Part shown: piece after piece, positions 25,832 through 33,880 of the stretch
Position numbering within the stretch: the first letter of the stretch is position 1
Layout: the number at the start of each line of letters is the position of its first letter
Assembly: GCA_012735505.1 (NCBI GenBank)
Contig: JAAYHE010000006.1
Span: 1 to 52,260 of the forward strand
Source of the DNA: Bacillota bacterium
Lineage (GTDB): Bacteria; Bacillota; UBA994; UBA5500
DNA: 52,260 nucleotides
Direction: 5' to 3'
Translations under genes and position numbers: made by a program
The notes under the pieces: model-generated
What the model saw: the letters and a program-made list of their open reading frames with translations, nothing else
What the model was told of the DNA's origin: nothing
Database searches by the model: none

Positions 25832-27394
25832 ATGCGCAAATTCATTGTAGCTTTACTCGTAGTTGCATTATTGGCACCAGCTACCGTGGCCTTGCCAGCT
25901 ACTGCTGCTAGCAAGATTCCTTTCAAATTGGGCAACGAAGTGCTTTTCGAACGATATTTTCACTTGATTGAAGGCAAACGGGTGGGCCTTGTCACTAACC
26001 CTACTGGCGTTAATAGTAAAGGGGAAATGACAAGCCACCTGCTAGCCCAAGACCCGCGAGTCGATCTTGTCGCCCTCTTTGGCCCCGAGCACGGCTACGA
26101 CGGCAAAGCCGCAGCAGGCGATTATGTCAAATCATATATCGATCCCGACCTGGGCATCCATGTTTACAGCCTTTACGGCGAGACCCGGCGACCGACAGCC
26201 GACATGCTCAAGGGGATAGAAGTACTGTTATTCGATATTCAAGACATAGGTGCTCGCTCCTATACCTACATCTCGACCATGTTTTATGTCATGCAAGAGG
26301 CTAAGAAATACGGCATCCCGGTTGTTATCCTTGACCGTCCGAATCCGGTGGGAGGGGAGATTTGTGAAGGGCCTGTTCTAGAAGAATTTGCCCGGGGCTT
26401 TGTTGGCATAGACAATATACCGATCGCCCACGGTATGACGGTTGGTGAACTAGCTCGCTTCTTTAACCGGCGCATCGGTGCTACCATCCATGTTGTTCCC
26501 ATGGAAGGCTATACCCGCGATATGATCTGGCAAGATACGGGCCTCGACTGGGTGCCCACCTCACCAATGATCCCGACCATCCAGGCCGCCTTCGGTTATA
26601 ACGCTACCGGACTAGGCAGCGGCACTGGCATTCGACAACGCGATTATTTCTCTTGGATCGGTGGCAAGGGGATCGATAGCAAGAAATTTGCAGCCATGCT
26701 CAACTCTAGTAAGCTCCCTGGAGTGGTCTTTATTCCAGAAGACAGAGACTCTGAAGGCGGAGTGCGTCTGCAAATTACTGACTATCATGCATTTAATCCA
26801 ACTCGCGTGAACATACATGCATTAACCTATGCCCAGCAACTGATTAAGTTTCCTGTCCCTAAGAGTGGCAACAACTATGACAGCCTCAGCATGTTTGCAA
26901 AAATAATGGGTGGCAACCGCATGGGTGAATGGCTAAAACAAGGGCTCACACCGCAGCAAATTGAGGCGCGGTATGCAGCCGAACTTAATCAGTTTAAAAA
27001 AGATCGGGAGCCTTACCTAATATATGGCTATTTGAACGGCCCTGGCCCTCACCTCGTGGTCGATAATACGCCCATCTATAGCGATGTGGCCCCGTTCATA
27101 GACAAGAACAACCGGGCTATGGTGCCATTCCGTGCCCTAGCTCAAGCCCTTGGCGCTAATGTACATTGGGACGGCGCCACCCGTACTGTAGTCTTGCGCA
27201 AAGATAGAAATGTCGTCGTGCTAACAGTCGGCCAAGATACGGTGCGCGTTAACGACCGGACGATCAAAATAGACACCGTCCCCATCATTCGCTCCGACCG
27301 CACCATGATACCGGTGCGCCACGCTAGCGAACTTCTAGGTGCTTTTGTCCATTGGGATCAACCATCGTCCACCGTCATCGTCACGACGAGGTAG
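25832..27394 (+). CDS. namZ: NamZ-like exo-N-acetylmuramidase (DUF1343) with copper-amine-oxidase-like stalk domain
   Basis: NamZ (DUF1343) enzymes release terminal MurNAc from peptidoglycan fragments. The 520-residue product has a signal peptide ending near ALPATAAS, then the DUF1343 domain with GKRVGLVTNPTGVNS, LVALFGPEHGYDG, VLLFDIQDIGARSYTYISTM, VVILDRPNPVGGEICEGPVL, and PIAHGMTVGELARFF. The last 105 residues match the copper amine oxidase N-terminal-like stalk repeat (PFIDKNNRAMVPFRALAQAL, then MIPVRHASELLGAFVHWD), common on exported clostridial hydrolases and probably a wall-attachment module. The start is ATG 25832 with AAAGGAGA upstream. With NagA, the ROK kinase and NlpC/P60 nearby it fits a wall-recycling neighbourhood. 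Confidence 0.92.
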   Translation: MRKFIVALLVVALLAPATVALPATAASKIPFKLGNEVLFERYFHLIEGKRVGLVTNPTGVNSKGEMTSHLLAQDPRVDLVALFGPEHGYDGKAAAGDYVKSYIDPDLGIHVYSLYGETRRPTADMLKGIEVLLFDIQDIGARSYTYISTMFYVMQEAKKYGIPVVILDRPNPVGGEICEGPVLEEFARGFVGIDNIPIAHGMTVGELARFFNRRIGATIHVVPMEGYTRDMIWQDTGLDWVPTSPMIPTIQAAFGYNATGLGSGTGIRQRDYFSWIGGKGIDSKKFAAMLNSSKLPGVVFIPEDRDSEGGVRLQITDYHAFNPTRVNIHALTYAQQLIKFPVPKSGNNYDSLSMFAKIMGGNRMGEWLKQGLTPQQIEARYAAELNQFKKDREPYLIYGYLNGPGPHLVVDNTPIYSDVAPFIDKNNRAMVPFRALAQALGANVHWDGATRTVVLRKDRNVVVLTVGQDTVRVNDRTIKIDTVPIIRSDRTMIPVRHASELLGAFVHWDQPSSTVIVTTR

Positions 27395-27502
27395 CTGGCA
27401 TTTTGCGCTTTGTCGGTGGCTGGCGTTGCGGTCATCCTGGCATCGCCGTTCTCTTGCCCGTGCTTGTTTCGACTTGGGGCTACTGTTCCCGGTCGACCTG
27501 CG

Positions 27503-27552
27503 GCCTCCTGGGCTGGCGTGATTCAAAATGCCTAGCCCAGGAGGCTGTTCAT
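27503..27552 (+). terminator. terminator after namZ
   Basis: GCCTCCTGGGCT (27503-27514) and AGCCCAGGAGGC (27534-27545) form a 12-bp perfect stem followed by TGTTCATTTTT. A second inverted repeat, GCCCCTACC (27563-27571) and GGTAGGGGC (about 27613-27621), lies just beyond and may close the minus-strand DUF445 transcript. Confidence 0.85.
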
Positions 27553-27629
27553 TTTTCATGACGCCCCTACCATATAGCCCAATGCTGGGTGTCTGCCGCA
27601 TGTTTGGGATACGGTAGGGGCAGCCCCGA

Positions 27630-29099
27630 TTACCCTGTTAGCCACTGATTCAAGAACGGCGTAATCATGCCGATCAGGGCACCCAAAACGAAACCCAGAT
27701 TGGTAATCGCCTGCAGTTGCTCGCGCATCACTTGTAGTAAAATTTCCTCCACCTGCAAAATATCCAACCGATTTATCTGCTGTTCGACCACTTCTGGTAA
27801 GTTCAAGGCTTGCAGCAACTCGGCCCCATGGTTAGCCACAGCTCCTTGCAGCCAGGCATGTACCCGGGTCACCGTAGTAGGTGCGAAGTCTAGCCAGGCT
27901 TGCGCTAACATTGGTCCGGGCCTTATTTGTAGAAGACGGTGGAGCAAGCCCTTCCACAAAGAACTAAGCACCTGCTGAGTTGCTGGGGCAGTCGCTACCT
28001 GCTGTATAGCACTAAAGGTGAGTTCTTTCAGGCGTTGCGCTAGGAGCGAATCTCCAGCCAAAACCCCATCTGCTGCTGTCAGCTCTCGCCGCAGCGGGCT
28101 AATAATCGCTTCGAGACGGGCTGGTTCACCCAGCCAGCCCAAGCAGTTGGCCACTGTTTGCGCCCAATTGGCGCCGTCTAGTTTGATAACTAACTCAGCG
28201 ACAGGCTGCTCGCCCAAGCGTTTCCATCCTGCCAGCGCCGCCATCACAATTTGAGTCCTCACTTCTGCTTTTCCGAGGGCACTGACCAAAGCGTCGGCTA
28301 GTTTGCCGGCATCTGCAAAAGCCGATAACAAGCGGAGCAAAGTGCTGCCCGAAAGGAAGCCATCAATAAGAGATCCTATCAACGCTTTTGCTTCCGGCGT
28401 TTCTAGTTGCTCTTGTAGCCAATCTAACCAAAAAGGAGATTTTTCTAGCACCAGATTATGTATCTTCTCTTGTATTTCCAAAGGTAGAAGGTCTACCAGC
28501 CGCGTCTGGTTGGTAGCTAACTCTAATAGGTGTTGTTCCAAGTAGTGGCTCAATTTCTCCCGCACCTCTTGGCTGCTTAGGACTAAGGCTGCGGTCTCGC
28601 TCAGCCAAGACTGGGATTGGCTAGTAGAATCATTTTCTGCCAGCACCTGTAGCAGCACGGGCCTGCATTGCTCTAACAGCTTGTCTAGCCAGATGTCTTC
28701 GGCAGTTAGGTGCAGCACCCACTGTGTCAGCTTCTTAGGTATTTCTTCTACCATTGAAGTTAAGCCCGCAGCTTCCAACCACTCCTCTAAGGAACGCTGA
28801 TCGTTTGCCAGCCGTTGCTGCAATTGCCCTAGCCCGGTAGCTAGGTTATCTGCAAACTGGGGGTGTTTTAAGGCTTCTTCTAATGTTTCTGGGGTTACCA
28901 GATAGTCAGCGACCGTGCCTCCCAAGCTTCTAGCCAGATCTGCCCGCTTTTTCGGTATCAGGCCGGGGGTGAAGGGGAGGCGATAGGGGCCGATATATTT
29001 TTCTGTTAAAGGGCGAAAAAGCATTTTAATGGCTAGCCAGTTGGTGCTATAGCCAATAATGCCGCCCACCAGAGCGCTAGTCAGCAAGGGTAAAATCAT
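27630..29099 (-). CDS. DUF445 family membrane protein
   Basis: The 489-residue product matches DUF445 (YheB-like): it opens with a membrane segment and the signature GGIIGYSTNWLAIKMLFRP followed by PFTPGLIPKKRADLARSLG, has a long helical middle (residues 60-440) and closes with a second membrane segment, LGFVLGALIGMITPFLNQWL. Both ends are therefore membrane-anchored with a large helical domain between. Function is unknown; Bacillus relatives are linked to sporulation or envelope structure. AAGGAGTGAG precedes the ATG. Confidence 0.9.
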   Translation of the reverse strand: MILPLLTSALVGGIIGYSTNWLAIKMLFRPLTEKYIGPYRLPFTPGLIPKKRADLARSLGGTVADYLVTPETLEEALKHPQFADNLATGLGQLQQRLANDQRSLEEWLEAAGLTSMVEEIPKKLTQWVLHLTAEDIWLDKLLEQCRPVLLQVLAENDSTSQSQSWLSETAALVLSSQEVREKLSHYLEQHLLELATNQTRLVDLLPLEIQEKIHNLVLEKSPFWLDWLQEQLETPEAKALIGSLIDGFLSGSTLLRLLSAFADAGKLADALVSALGKAEVRTQIVMAALAGWKRLGEQPVAELVIKLDGANWAQTVANCLGWLGEPARLEAIISPLRRELTAADGVLAGDSLLAQRLKELTFSAIQQVATAPATQQVLSSLWKGLLHRLLQIRPGPMLAQAWLDFAPTTVTRVHAWLQGAVANHGAELLQALNLPEVVEQQINRLDILQVEEILLQVMREQLQAITNLGFVLGALIGMITPFLNQWLTG

Positions 29100-29191
29100 A
29101 TCTGCTCACTCCTTCCAAACTGAGGGGACATGCCATCCTCATTATAGACTCATTATAGACTAGAGTGGTCCAGAGTAAAAAACCAAACAAA

Positions 29192-29214
29192 AAAGCCACC
29201 CTACGGGTGGCTTT
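29192..29214 (-). terminator. terminator after the polysaccharide deacetylase gene
   Basis: A 10-bp stem AAAGCCACCC/GGGTGGCTTT with a 3-base loop is followed on the minus strand by a long T-rich run. Confidence 0.9.
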
Positions 29215-29281
29215 CGATAAGGTTACCAGCGCTAGAGTATAACCGCCACAAGTATCAGCTATGGTTAGGTTAGAGTCTTAG

Positions 29282-30130
29282 TTATGGCAAACGAAAGTGG
29301 GCGGGAGGGGTGTCGCGCTTTAAGACTTCAAAAGTAAAGCCTTGAGCCTGCAACCCTTCTATGATAGCTGGCAAGGCTTCCACCGTGGTCGTTTTGGCGG
29401 GAGCATCATGCATCAATATGATGGCTTGATCACGATTTCTAGCACCAGCCAAGCTAGCCGCGGTAATGACCTGACTGCTAACTACAGGTGCAGTAGCATC
29501 CATAGAACTTACGTTCCAATCGAAATATTGCATGCCTTCGCGGTGAATTCGCTCGACCAAGTTGGCTGCCAAGTTGGGCCCACCGTACTTCTTGGCAAAC
29601 GAGTTGTTGGATCCGCCGGGAAAGCGCAGAATATCTGGCCTTACACCCGTAGTTTCTTCAATCAGATCGCGTAGTTTATACATACTGTTCATAAATGCGT
29701 CTTCAGACTGATAGATGTCAGCATAAACATGGTTGTAGCTGTGTAGCCCGATGGCATGACCTTCTTCTACAATACGCCTATATAAATGCTTACCATATTC
29801 GGATTCAGTACCTATCACGAAAAAGGTGGCTTTTACGCCATAATTCTTTAAGATATCTAAAATTCGCTCGGTGTTGTGGCTCGGTCCATCATCAAAAGTT
29901 AAATAAGCGAACTTAGGTTGCTTCGAATTACCGTTAATCGGTGGCACCTGTGCATCTAGCCGAGCTTGCTCCAGGTCTATATTGAGCGCAATGTTTTCAT
30001 CTACTAGTTCTTGGTTTTCAGCTTTTAAAGCTTGTACAACGTTATGCATTCTAAAGGAATAAGCTACGGAAGCGATGCAGAAACATGCTAGTATTATAGT
30101 AATTATAATATTCTTATTTTTCCTAGCCAC
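29282..30130 (-). CDS. membrane-anchored NodB-type polysaccharide deacetylase
   Basis: The 282-residue protein has a short basic N-terminus, one membrane segment (NIIITIILACFCIASVAYS), a coiled-coil stalk (residues 30-60) and a NodB carbohydrate esterase 4 domain. Motifs in order: TFDDGPS with catalytic Asp80 and Asp81, HSYNH with metal-binding His130 and His134, RFPGGSNN, FDWNVSS, and ILMHDA. It probably removes acetyl groups from peptidoglycan or another surface glycan outside the membrane. Start is GTG with GGGGTG upstream. It is divergent from the small gene at 30273. Confidence 0.92.
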   Translation of the reverse strand: MARKNKNIIITIILACFCIASVAYSFRMHNVVQALKAENQELVDENIALNIDLEQARLDAQVPPINGNSKQPKFAYLTFDDGPSHNTERILDILKNYGVKATFFVIGTESEYGKHLYRRIVEEGHAIGLHSYNHVYADIYQSEDAFMNSMYKLRDLIEETTGVRPDILRFPGGSNNSFAKKYGGPNLAANLVERIHREGMQYFDWNVSSMDATAPVVSSQVITAASLAGARNRDQAIILMHDAPAKTTTVEALPAIIEGLQAQGFTFEVLKRDTPPAHFRLP

Positions 30131-30272
30131 CTTGTTTCACCCCTTTTTATTATCATAGCACCAAACATGGCAAAAGGGGACTACAAAATAAAAATATTGT
30201 CGAAACGTGTAAATAGGTTGTTTCACTCCATGCCGGCCTAAGGCATAAATTAGCCAAAGGGGGCTGGTTGAA

Positions 30273-30749
30273 ATGAAGGCGATAGATAATCATGCTTTGA
30301 AAGATTACATTACGCAAGCAGAGCGAGCTTGGTTGAGGGTTTTTGATTCGGGCAAGCCTAGCCACTTACATAGCCCAGATGGTGCTCCTCTCAGGCGACT
30401 TCCCCGCTGCTGGCAAAGTCGGCAACGCATCTATGCCTATTTCCGCCGCTGGTGGGGGCCTCGTTTAGCATCCCATATGCTCTGCAACTTACCTATCTTT
30501 GTGCGTCAGAGTTGCCTCTACGTGGCAGCCTACGATGTGCCACCAATTTCGCTCAATGTGCGGGAGGTGCAAGTGGTAAGGGAAAGGGATGGAGTAATAG
30601 TAGTGTCTACTACTTTGGTAGGTGGCTTTGACGAGCCCTGGCGGGTGCAACATGTGCTGCGGCGAAATCCCCTCGACAAGAGGCTAATGATTGTTGAACG
30701 CAGCGACCCGGAAGATTTTCGCTATCGAGTGCCATATCTAGATGAATAA
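30273..30749 (+). CDS. small protein, possibly IseA-like
   Basis: This 158-residue basic protein has an N-terminal helix (LKDYITQAERAWLRVFDSG), then LRRLPRCWQSRQRIYAYFRR and two beta-rich segments (LYVAAYDVPPISLNVREVQV, VRERDGVIVVSTTLVGG). The order resembles the IseA family of DL-endopeptidase inhibitors, which regulate NlpC/P60-type wall hydrolases, but it lacks a signal peptide, so the match is tentative. GGGGGCTGG lies before the ATG. It is divergent from the deacetylase gene and ends at a strong convergent terminator. Confidence 0.6.
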   Translation: MKAIDNHALKDYITQAERAWLRVFDSGKPSHLHSPDGAPLRRLPRCWQSRQRIYAYFRRWWGPRLASHMLCNLPIFVRQSCLYVAAYDVPPISLNVREVQVVRERDGVIVVSTTLVGGFDEPWRVQHVLRRNPLDKRLMIVERSDPEDFRYRVPYLDE

Positions 30750-30770
30750 AATAGCTGGCAGAAAAAAGGT

Positions 30771-30803
30771 ATCGCGCCACGTTTTTGGCAAACGTGGCGC
30801 GAT
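30771..30803. terminator. strong convergent hairpin terminator
   Basis: A 14-bp perfect stem ATCGCGCCACGTTT (30771-30784) with its complement (30790-30803), loop TTGGC, lies between the IseA-like gene (+) and the pmbA-like gene (-). Confidence 0.85.
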
Positions 30804-30815
30804 AGAGTTTAAGGT

Positions 30816-32144
30816 CTATTCATCGAGGGTCGTCTTGCCGGTAAAGTGGAAGTTCTTGATCTTCAGCGCTGGCACGTAGGAGTTGCCGATGGCTTGGCGA
30901 TCGCTTGATATGGCTTCGATGTTTTTCAAAGCCAATAGCATGCTCTCAGTGAAGCGCATGTTATTAACCGCAGCCACGATCTCGCCATTTTTCACATGGA
31001 AGACGCCGTCGCGGGTTAAAGCAGTGAGTATAGCCTGTCGCCGGTTGAGTGGGTTCATATAGTGGAAACGGCTGACCAAGATGGCATCGTCGGTATTCTT
31101 GATAATCTCTTCTAGTGTCTGTTCGCCGGGTTCTACGATAAGGTGCATCGGCATGCCCCCGCGGCCAGGCCATCCCATAGAGTGCCCTGTCGACTCTACC
31201 CCTGCCCGAGTGGCGCTAGCCAAATCATAGACTAAGCCTTTAGGCACACCCTTTTCTACTAGAACTACCTTCTGGCGCGGAGTACCTTCGAAGTCAAAGG
31301 GGAGGCTCTGGGTGCTGGGATGGGTGTGATCGTCAATCATGGTTAGCTTTTCGCTAAACACTTGCTCACCCATTTTACCGGTTAAGAAGCTGGCCCGATC
31401 CATCACCATCTTACCGCTAAAACCAGAAGCAACGTAGCGCAACAGAGTGGCTACTGCCATCGGTTCTAAGATCACCGTATAGGCCCCGGGTTCGATCTGA
31501 ATGGGGTTCCTATTCATTTGTGCCTTATTATAGGCCGTGCGGAAGCTAGCCACTACATCCAGATCTCCAGCCCTATGGGCGCTAGCTTGCGTGTAACCAG
31601 TGCCGCCCTCTGCGTCAGAAATTAAGGCAGAGAATCTGGCAGAGTTGGAGCGAATGGAACGCTTTATTCCCTTGGAATTCCCTAAGGCCATTTGCGTTGC
31701 CGAATAGGTGAGGGCACCGTAAGCCATATATTCGGGAGCAAGCATCTCGAGGCACTCGTTTAGCAGGCGGGCCCGATTAAAGGTGCCGAACTCTTGCTCC
31801 AAGTCTGGGCAGAAGGCATCACTTTCCATTACTTCGGGCTCAGACACCAGGGGTGGCTGTTCCTGCCCTTCGGGCAGTAATTTCAGGTTAGAGATCGCTT
31901 CTTCTGCCGCCGTCTTCAGGCCAGCAGCGTCGATCAGCTCGGTGCGCACATCACTGCGGCGCTTACCTTCAGTAATGGTGATAGAAACGCTGGTGCGGTC
32001 TTCCCACACGTTTTGATGGATTTCCGAATTGGCAAAGCGGGTTAGGGCAACGACATTCGAGGATACTTGTACGCGCGTGTCATAGCCCTGGGTGTGCTTG
32101 AGAACGGTATCGATAATTTGATAAGCCTGCTCTTTACTTAACAT
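30816..32144 (-). CDS. TldD/PmbA family protein, PmbA (TldE)-like subunit, copy 1
   Basis: The 442-residue product is the non-metal-binding partner type of the TldD/TldE protease. It lacks HExxxH but keeps the family fold: VALTRFANSEIHQNVWEDRT, GAYTVILEPMAVATLLRYVA, FDFEGTPRQKVVLVEKGVPKG and PGRGGMPMHLIVEPGEQTL. TldD/TldE processes short or modified peptides. It overlaps the end of the tldD-like gene upstream, so the two are translated together. I choose ATG 32144 rather than GTG 32153 because GG-rich AAGGTAGG is better spaced. It is paralogous to the protein at 35265. Confidence 0.88.
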   Translation of the reverse strand: MLSKEQAYQIIDTVLKHTQGYDTRVQVSSNVVALTRFANSEIHQNVWEDRTSVSITITEGKRRSDVRTELIDAAGLKTAAEEAISNLKLLPEGQEQPPLVSEPEVMESDAFCPDLEQEFGTFNRARLLNECLEMLAPEYMAYGALTYSATQMALGNSKGIKRSIRSNSARFSALISDAEGGTGYTQASAHRAGDLDVVASFRTAYNKAQMNRNPIQIEPGAYTVILEPMAVATLLRYVASGFSGKMVMDRASFLTGKMGEQVFSEKLTMIDDHTHPSTQSLPFDFEGTPRQKVVLVEKGVPKGLVYDLASATRAGVESTGHSMGWPGRGGMPMHLIVEPGEQTLEEIIKNTDDAILVSRFHYMNPLNRRQAILTALTRDGVFHVKNGEIVAAVNNMRFTESMLLALKNIEAISSDRQAIGNSYVPALKIKNFHFTGKTTLDE

Positions 32145-33585
32145 CAGCCACACCTACCTTTACATTTCTAAAGCGGGCTGGTGCCGAACCATGCCCGACA
32201 TGAGCTACTTGGCCGGGCTCTCCTTTGCCGCAGTTGGGGGTGCCATACATCTTCCAATACTTCTCATTGGCTACGCCGTCGCAAGACCGCCAAAACTCAG
32301 GAGTGATCCCCGTGTAGCTGGGGTTCTTAAAGATCTTACCAGTTAGTTTGCCGTCTTTGATTTCATAAGCTATTTCGCAGCCAAATTGGAAATTGAGGCG
32401 GCGGTCGTCGATGCTCCAGCTCCTATTCACCGAGAACAGGAAGCCATATTCAATGCCAGCGATCAGCTCGTCTAGCTCGTAATCACCAGGCAGGAGGTTG
32501 ATATTTGTCATGCGAACAATCGGAATCCGTGACCAACCAGCAGCTCGGGCTGTCCCGTTGGACCGTTGCCCAAGAACGGCGGCAGTATCGCGAGAGCTGG
32601 TGAAGTTGTGGAAAACGCCTTTGGTAATCAGCTCGACCCGCTGCGCAGGCACACCTTCGTCGTCATAACCGAAAGTGCCAAGGCCTCCAGGCACAGTAGC
32701 ATCAGCAACGATGTTCACGTGTTCAGAACCATATTGGAATTGGCCTGCCATAGACGGATCTAAGAAAGAAGTGCCAGCATAGCCGGCCTCATGACCGAAA
32801 ACGCGATCGAGCTCGGTGGGATGCCCTACACTTTCATGGATCTGTAAAGTGAGCTGAGCTGGATCGAGGATCAGGTCGAAATAGCCAGAAGGACAAACTT
32901 CAGCCTCCAACAGGGCCATCGCTTCTTTGGCCACCCGCGGTGCATTTTCATGTAAGCCCATCTCTAAGATGTACTCGTAACCAGCCGTAGCCCAGTTACC
33001 GCGGGCCGAGTTAGGATAACTACGGGCTTGCATATCATGCTGGGAGGCAGCCACGGCTTCGATGCCGCCACCAGTTTCATATAAAGTCTGGGTTATGTAA
33101 GAACCGTCGGTATCAGCAAAAATCTTTTCTTCTTTGCGGCAGCCCATATTGGCGCGAGTGCGCAGCAAATTGGGAGCATTGGCGCGCATAATTCTCTCTG
33201 CCTCAAACAGGAACTCTAGCTTTTCTTCCTTGGGTACGCTAAAGGGGTCGATCTTTATGGGCGTTTCGTAGTGATCGACAATAACATCTTTTTCTGCCAA
33301 GCGTACCGGCTCGCGTTGCACTAGCCTGCTAGCCTTGGCAATTTCCAAGGCAGTGAGGGCTGTTTGTTCCATCTGCGAGAAATCTTGCGAACCAGCAAAG
33401 CCGAGAGAACCATCGAGAAAAACCCGTATGCCATAGCCACGGGTACGACCAGTGGACAGGCTTTGCACCTTTTGGTTCTCGGTGGATATATTCTCTTGCA
33501 GAATGTCGTGGACGCGGATGTCTGCGTAGTCTACTTGGTGCTTTTCCTTGAGTAGTTGCAGAACGGACAGCAGTTGCTCCTTCAA
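32134..33585 (-). CDS. tldD: TldD family metalloprotease, copy 1
   Basis: The 483-residue product carries the TldD zinc site: HESVGHPTELDRV (HExxxH) near residue 250 and a later conserved cysteine in NCGKGEPGQ, with the usual GRTRGYGIRVFLDGSLGFAG at the N-terminus and DDEGVPAQRVELI. Its catalytic cavity accepts unfolded peptides once paired with the PmbA-like subunit. Start is TTG 33585, exactly eight bases after AGGAGG on the minus strand; upstream in-frame codons extend into the ribosome binding site. A second tldD/pmbA pair runs in the opposite direction from 33881. Confidence 0.92.
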   Translation of the reverse strand: MKEQLLSVLQLLKEKHQVDYADIRVHDILQENISTENQKVQSLSTGRTRGYGIRVFLDGSLGFAGSQDFSQMEQTALTALEIAKASRLVQREPVRLAEKDVIVDHYETPIKIDPFSVPKEEKLEFLFEAERIMRANAPNLLRTRANMGCRKEEKIFADTDGSYITQTLYETGGGIEAVAASQHDMQARSYPNSARGNWATAGYEYILEMGLHENAPRVAKEAMALLEAEVCPSGYFDLILDPAQLTLQIHESVGHPTELDRVFGHEAGYAGTSFLDPSMAGQFQYGSEHVNIVADATVPGGLGTFGYDDEGVPAQRVELITKGVFHNFTSSRDTAAVLGQRSNGTARAAGWSRIPIVRMTNINLLPGDYELDELIAGIEYGFLFSVNRSWSIDDRRLNFQFGCEIAYEIKDGKLTGKIFKNPSYTGITPEFWRSCDGVANEKYWKMYGTPNCGKGEPGQVAHVGHGSAPARFRNVKVGVADVK

Positions 33586-33880
33586 GCAAATAACCTCCTT
33601 TTTGTGAAATATCCCACTACAGAACATATTGGCTTAAAGTGGACACTATTCCTGCTTGCCACAAAAGAAAAAATGAGCCAAACAAATCCTGTGAGAGTAG
33701 GGGAGGTTGCAGTCATGCTCGCCCACTTTGTTTTTCGATGGCGTTACCGGTCATCCTTGCGCTGGTAGCCAGCCACTGTTGTGATAAAGTTTTTTCCTGA
33801 AACGAGTTTGGAACAGGAAATCATTAGATAATGTGGAAGATATGACTTAACTAATGAAAGCGTAGAAAGGGAGGAAACAG
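33586..33880. other. intergenic region between divergent tldD operons
   Basis: This 295-base gap holds the promoters of both operons, which I cannot place with confidence, a 17-codon ORF with a good ribosome binding site (33715-33768), and an inverted repeat TTTCCTG/CAGGAAA (33793-33799 with 33814-33820). Confidence 0.5.
33715..33768 (+). CDS. possible 17-residue cationic peptide
   Basis: ATG 33715 lies eight bases after AGGGGAGG and opens a 17-codon frame to TAG: MLAHFVFRWRYRSSLRW. The peptide is basic and aromatic. Its place between two peptide-processing TldD/PmbA operons makes it a candidate substrate or leader peptide, but the ORF is short and could be chance. The same frame continues open upstream. 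Confidence 0.35.
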   Translation: MLAHFVFRWRYRSSLRW

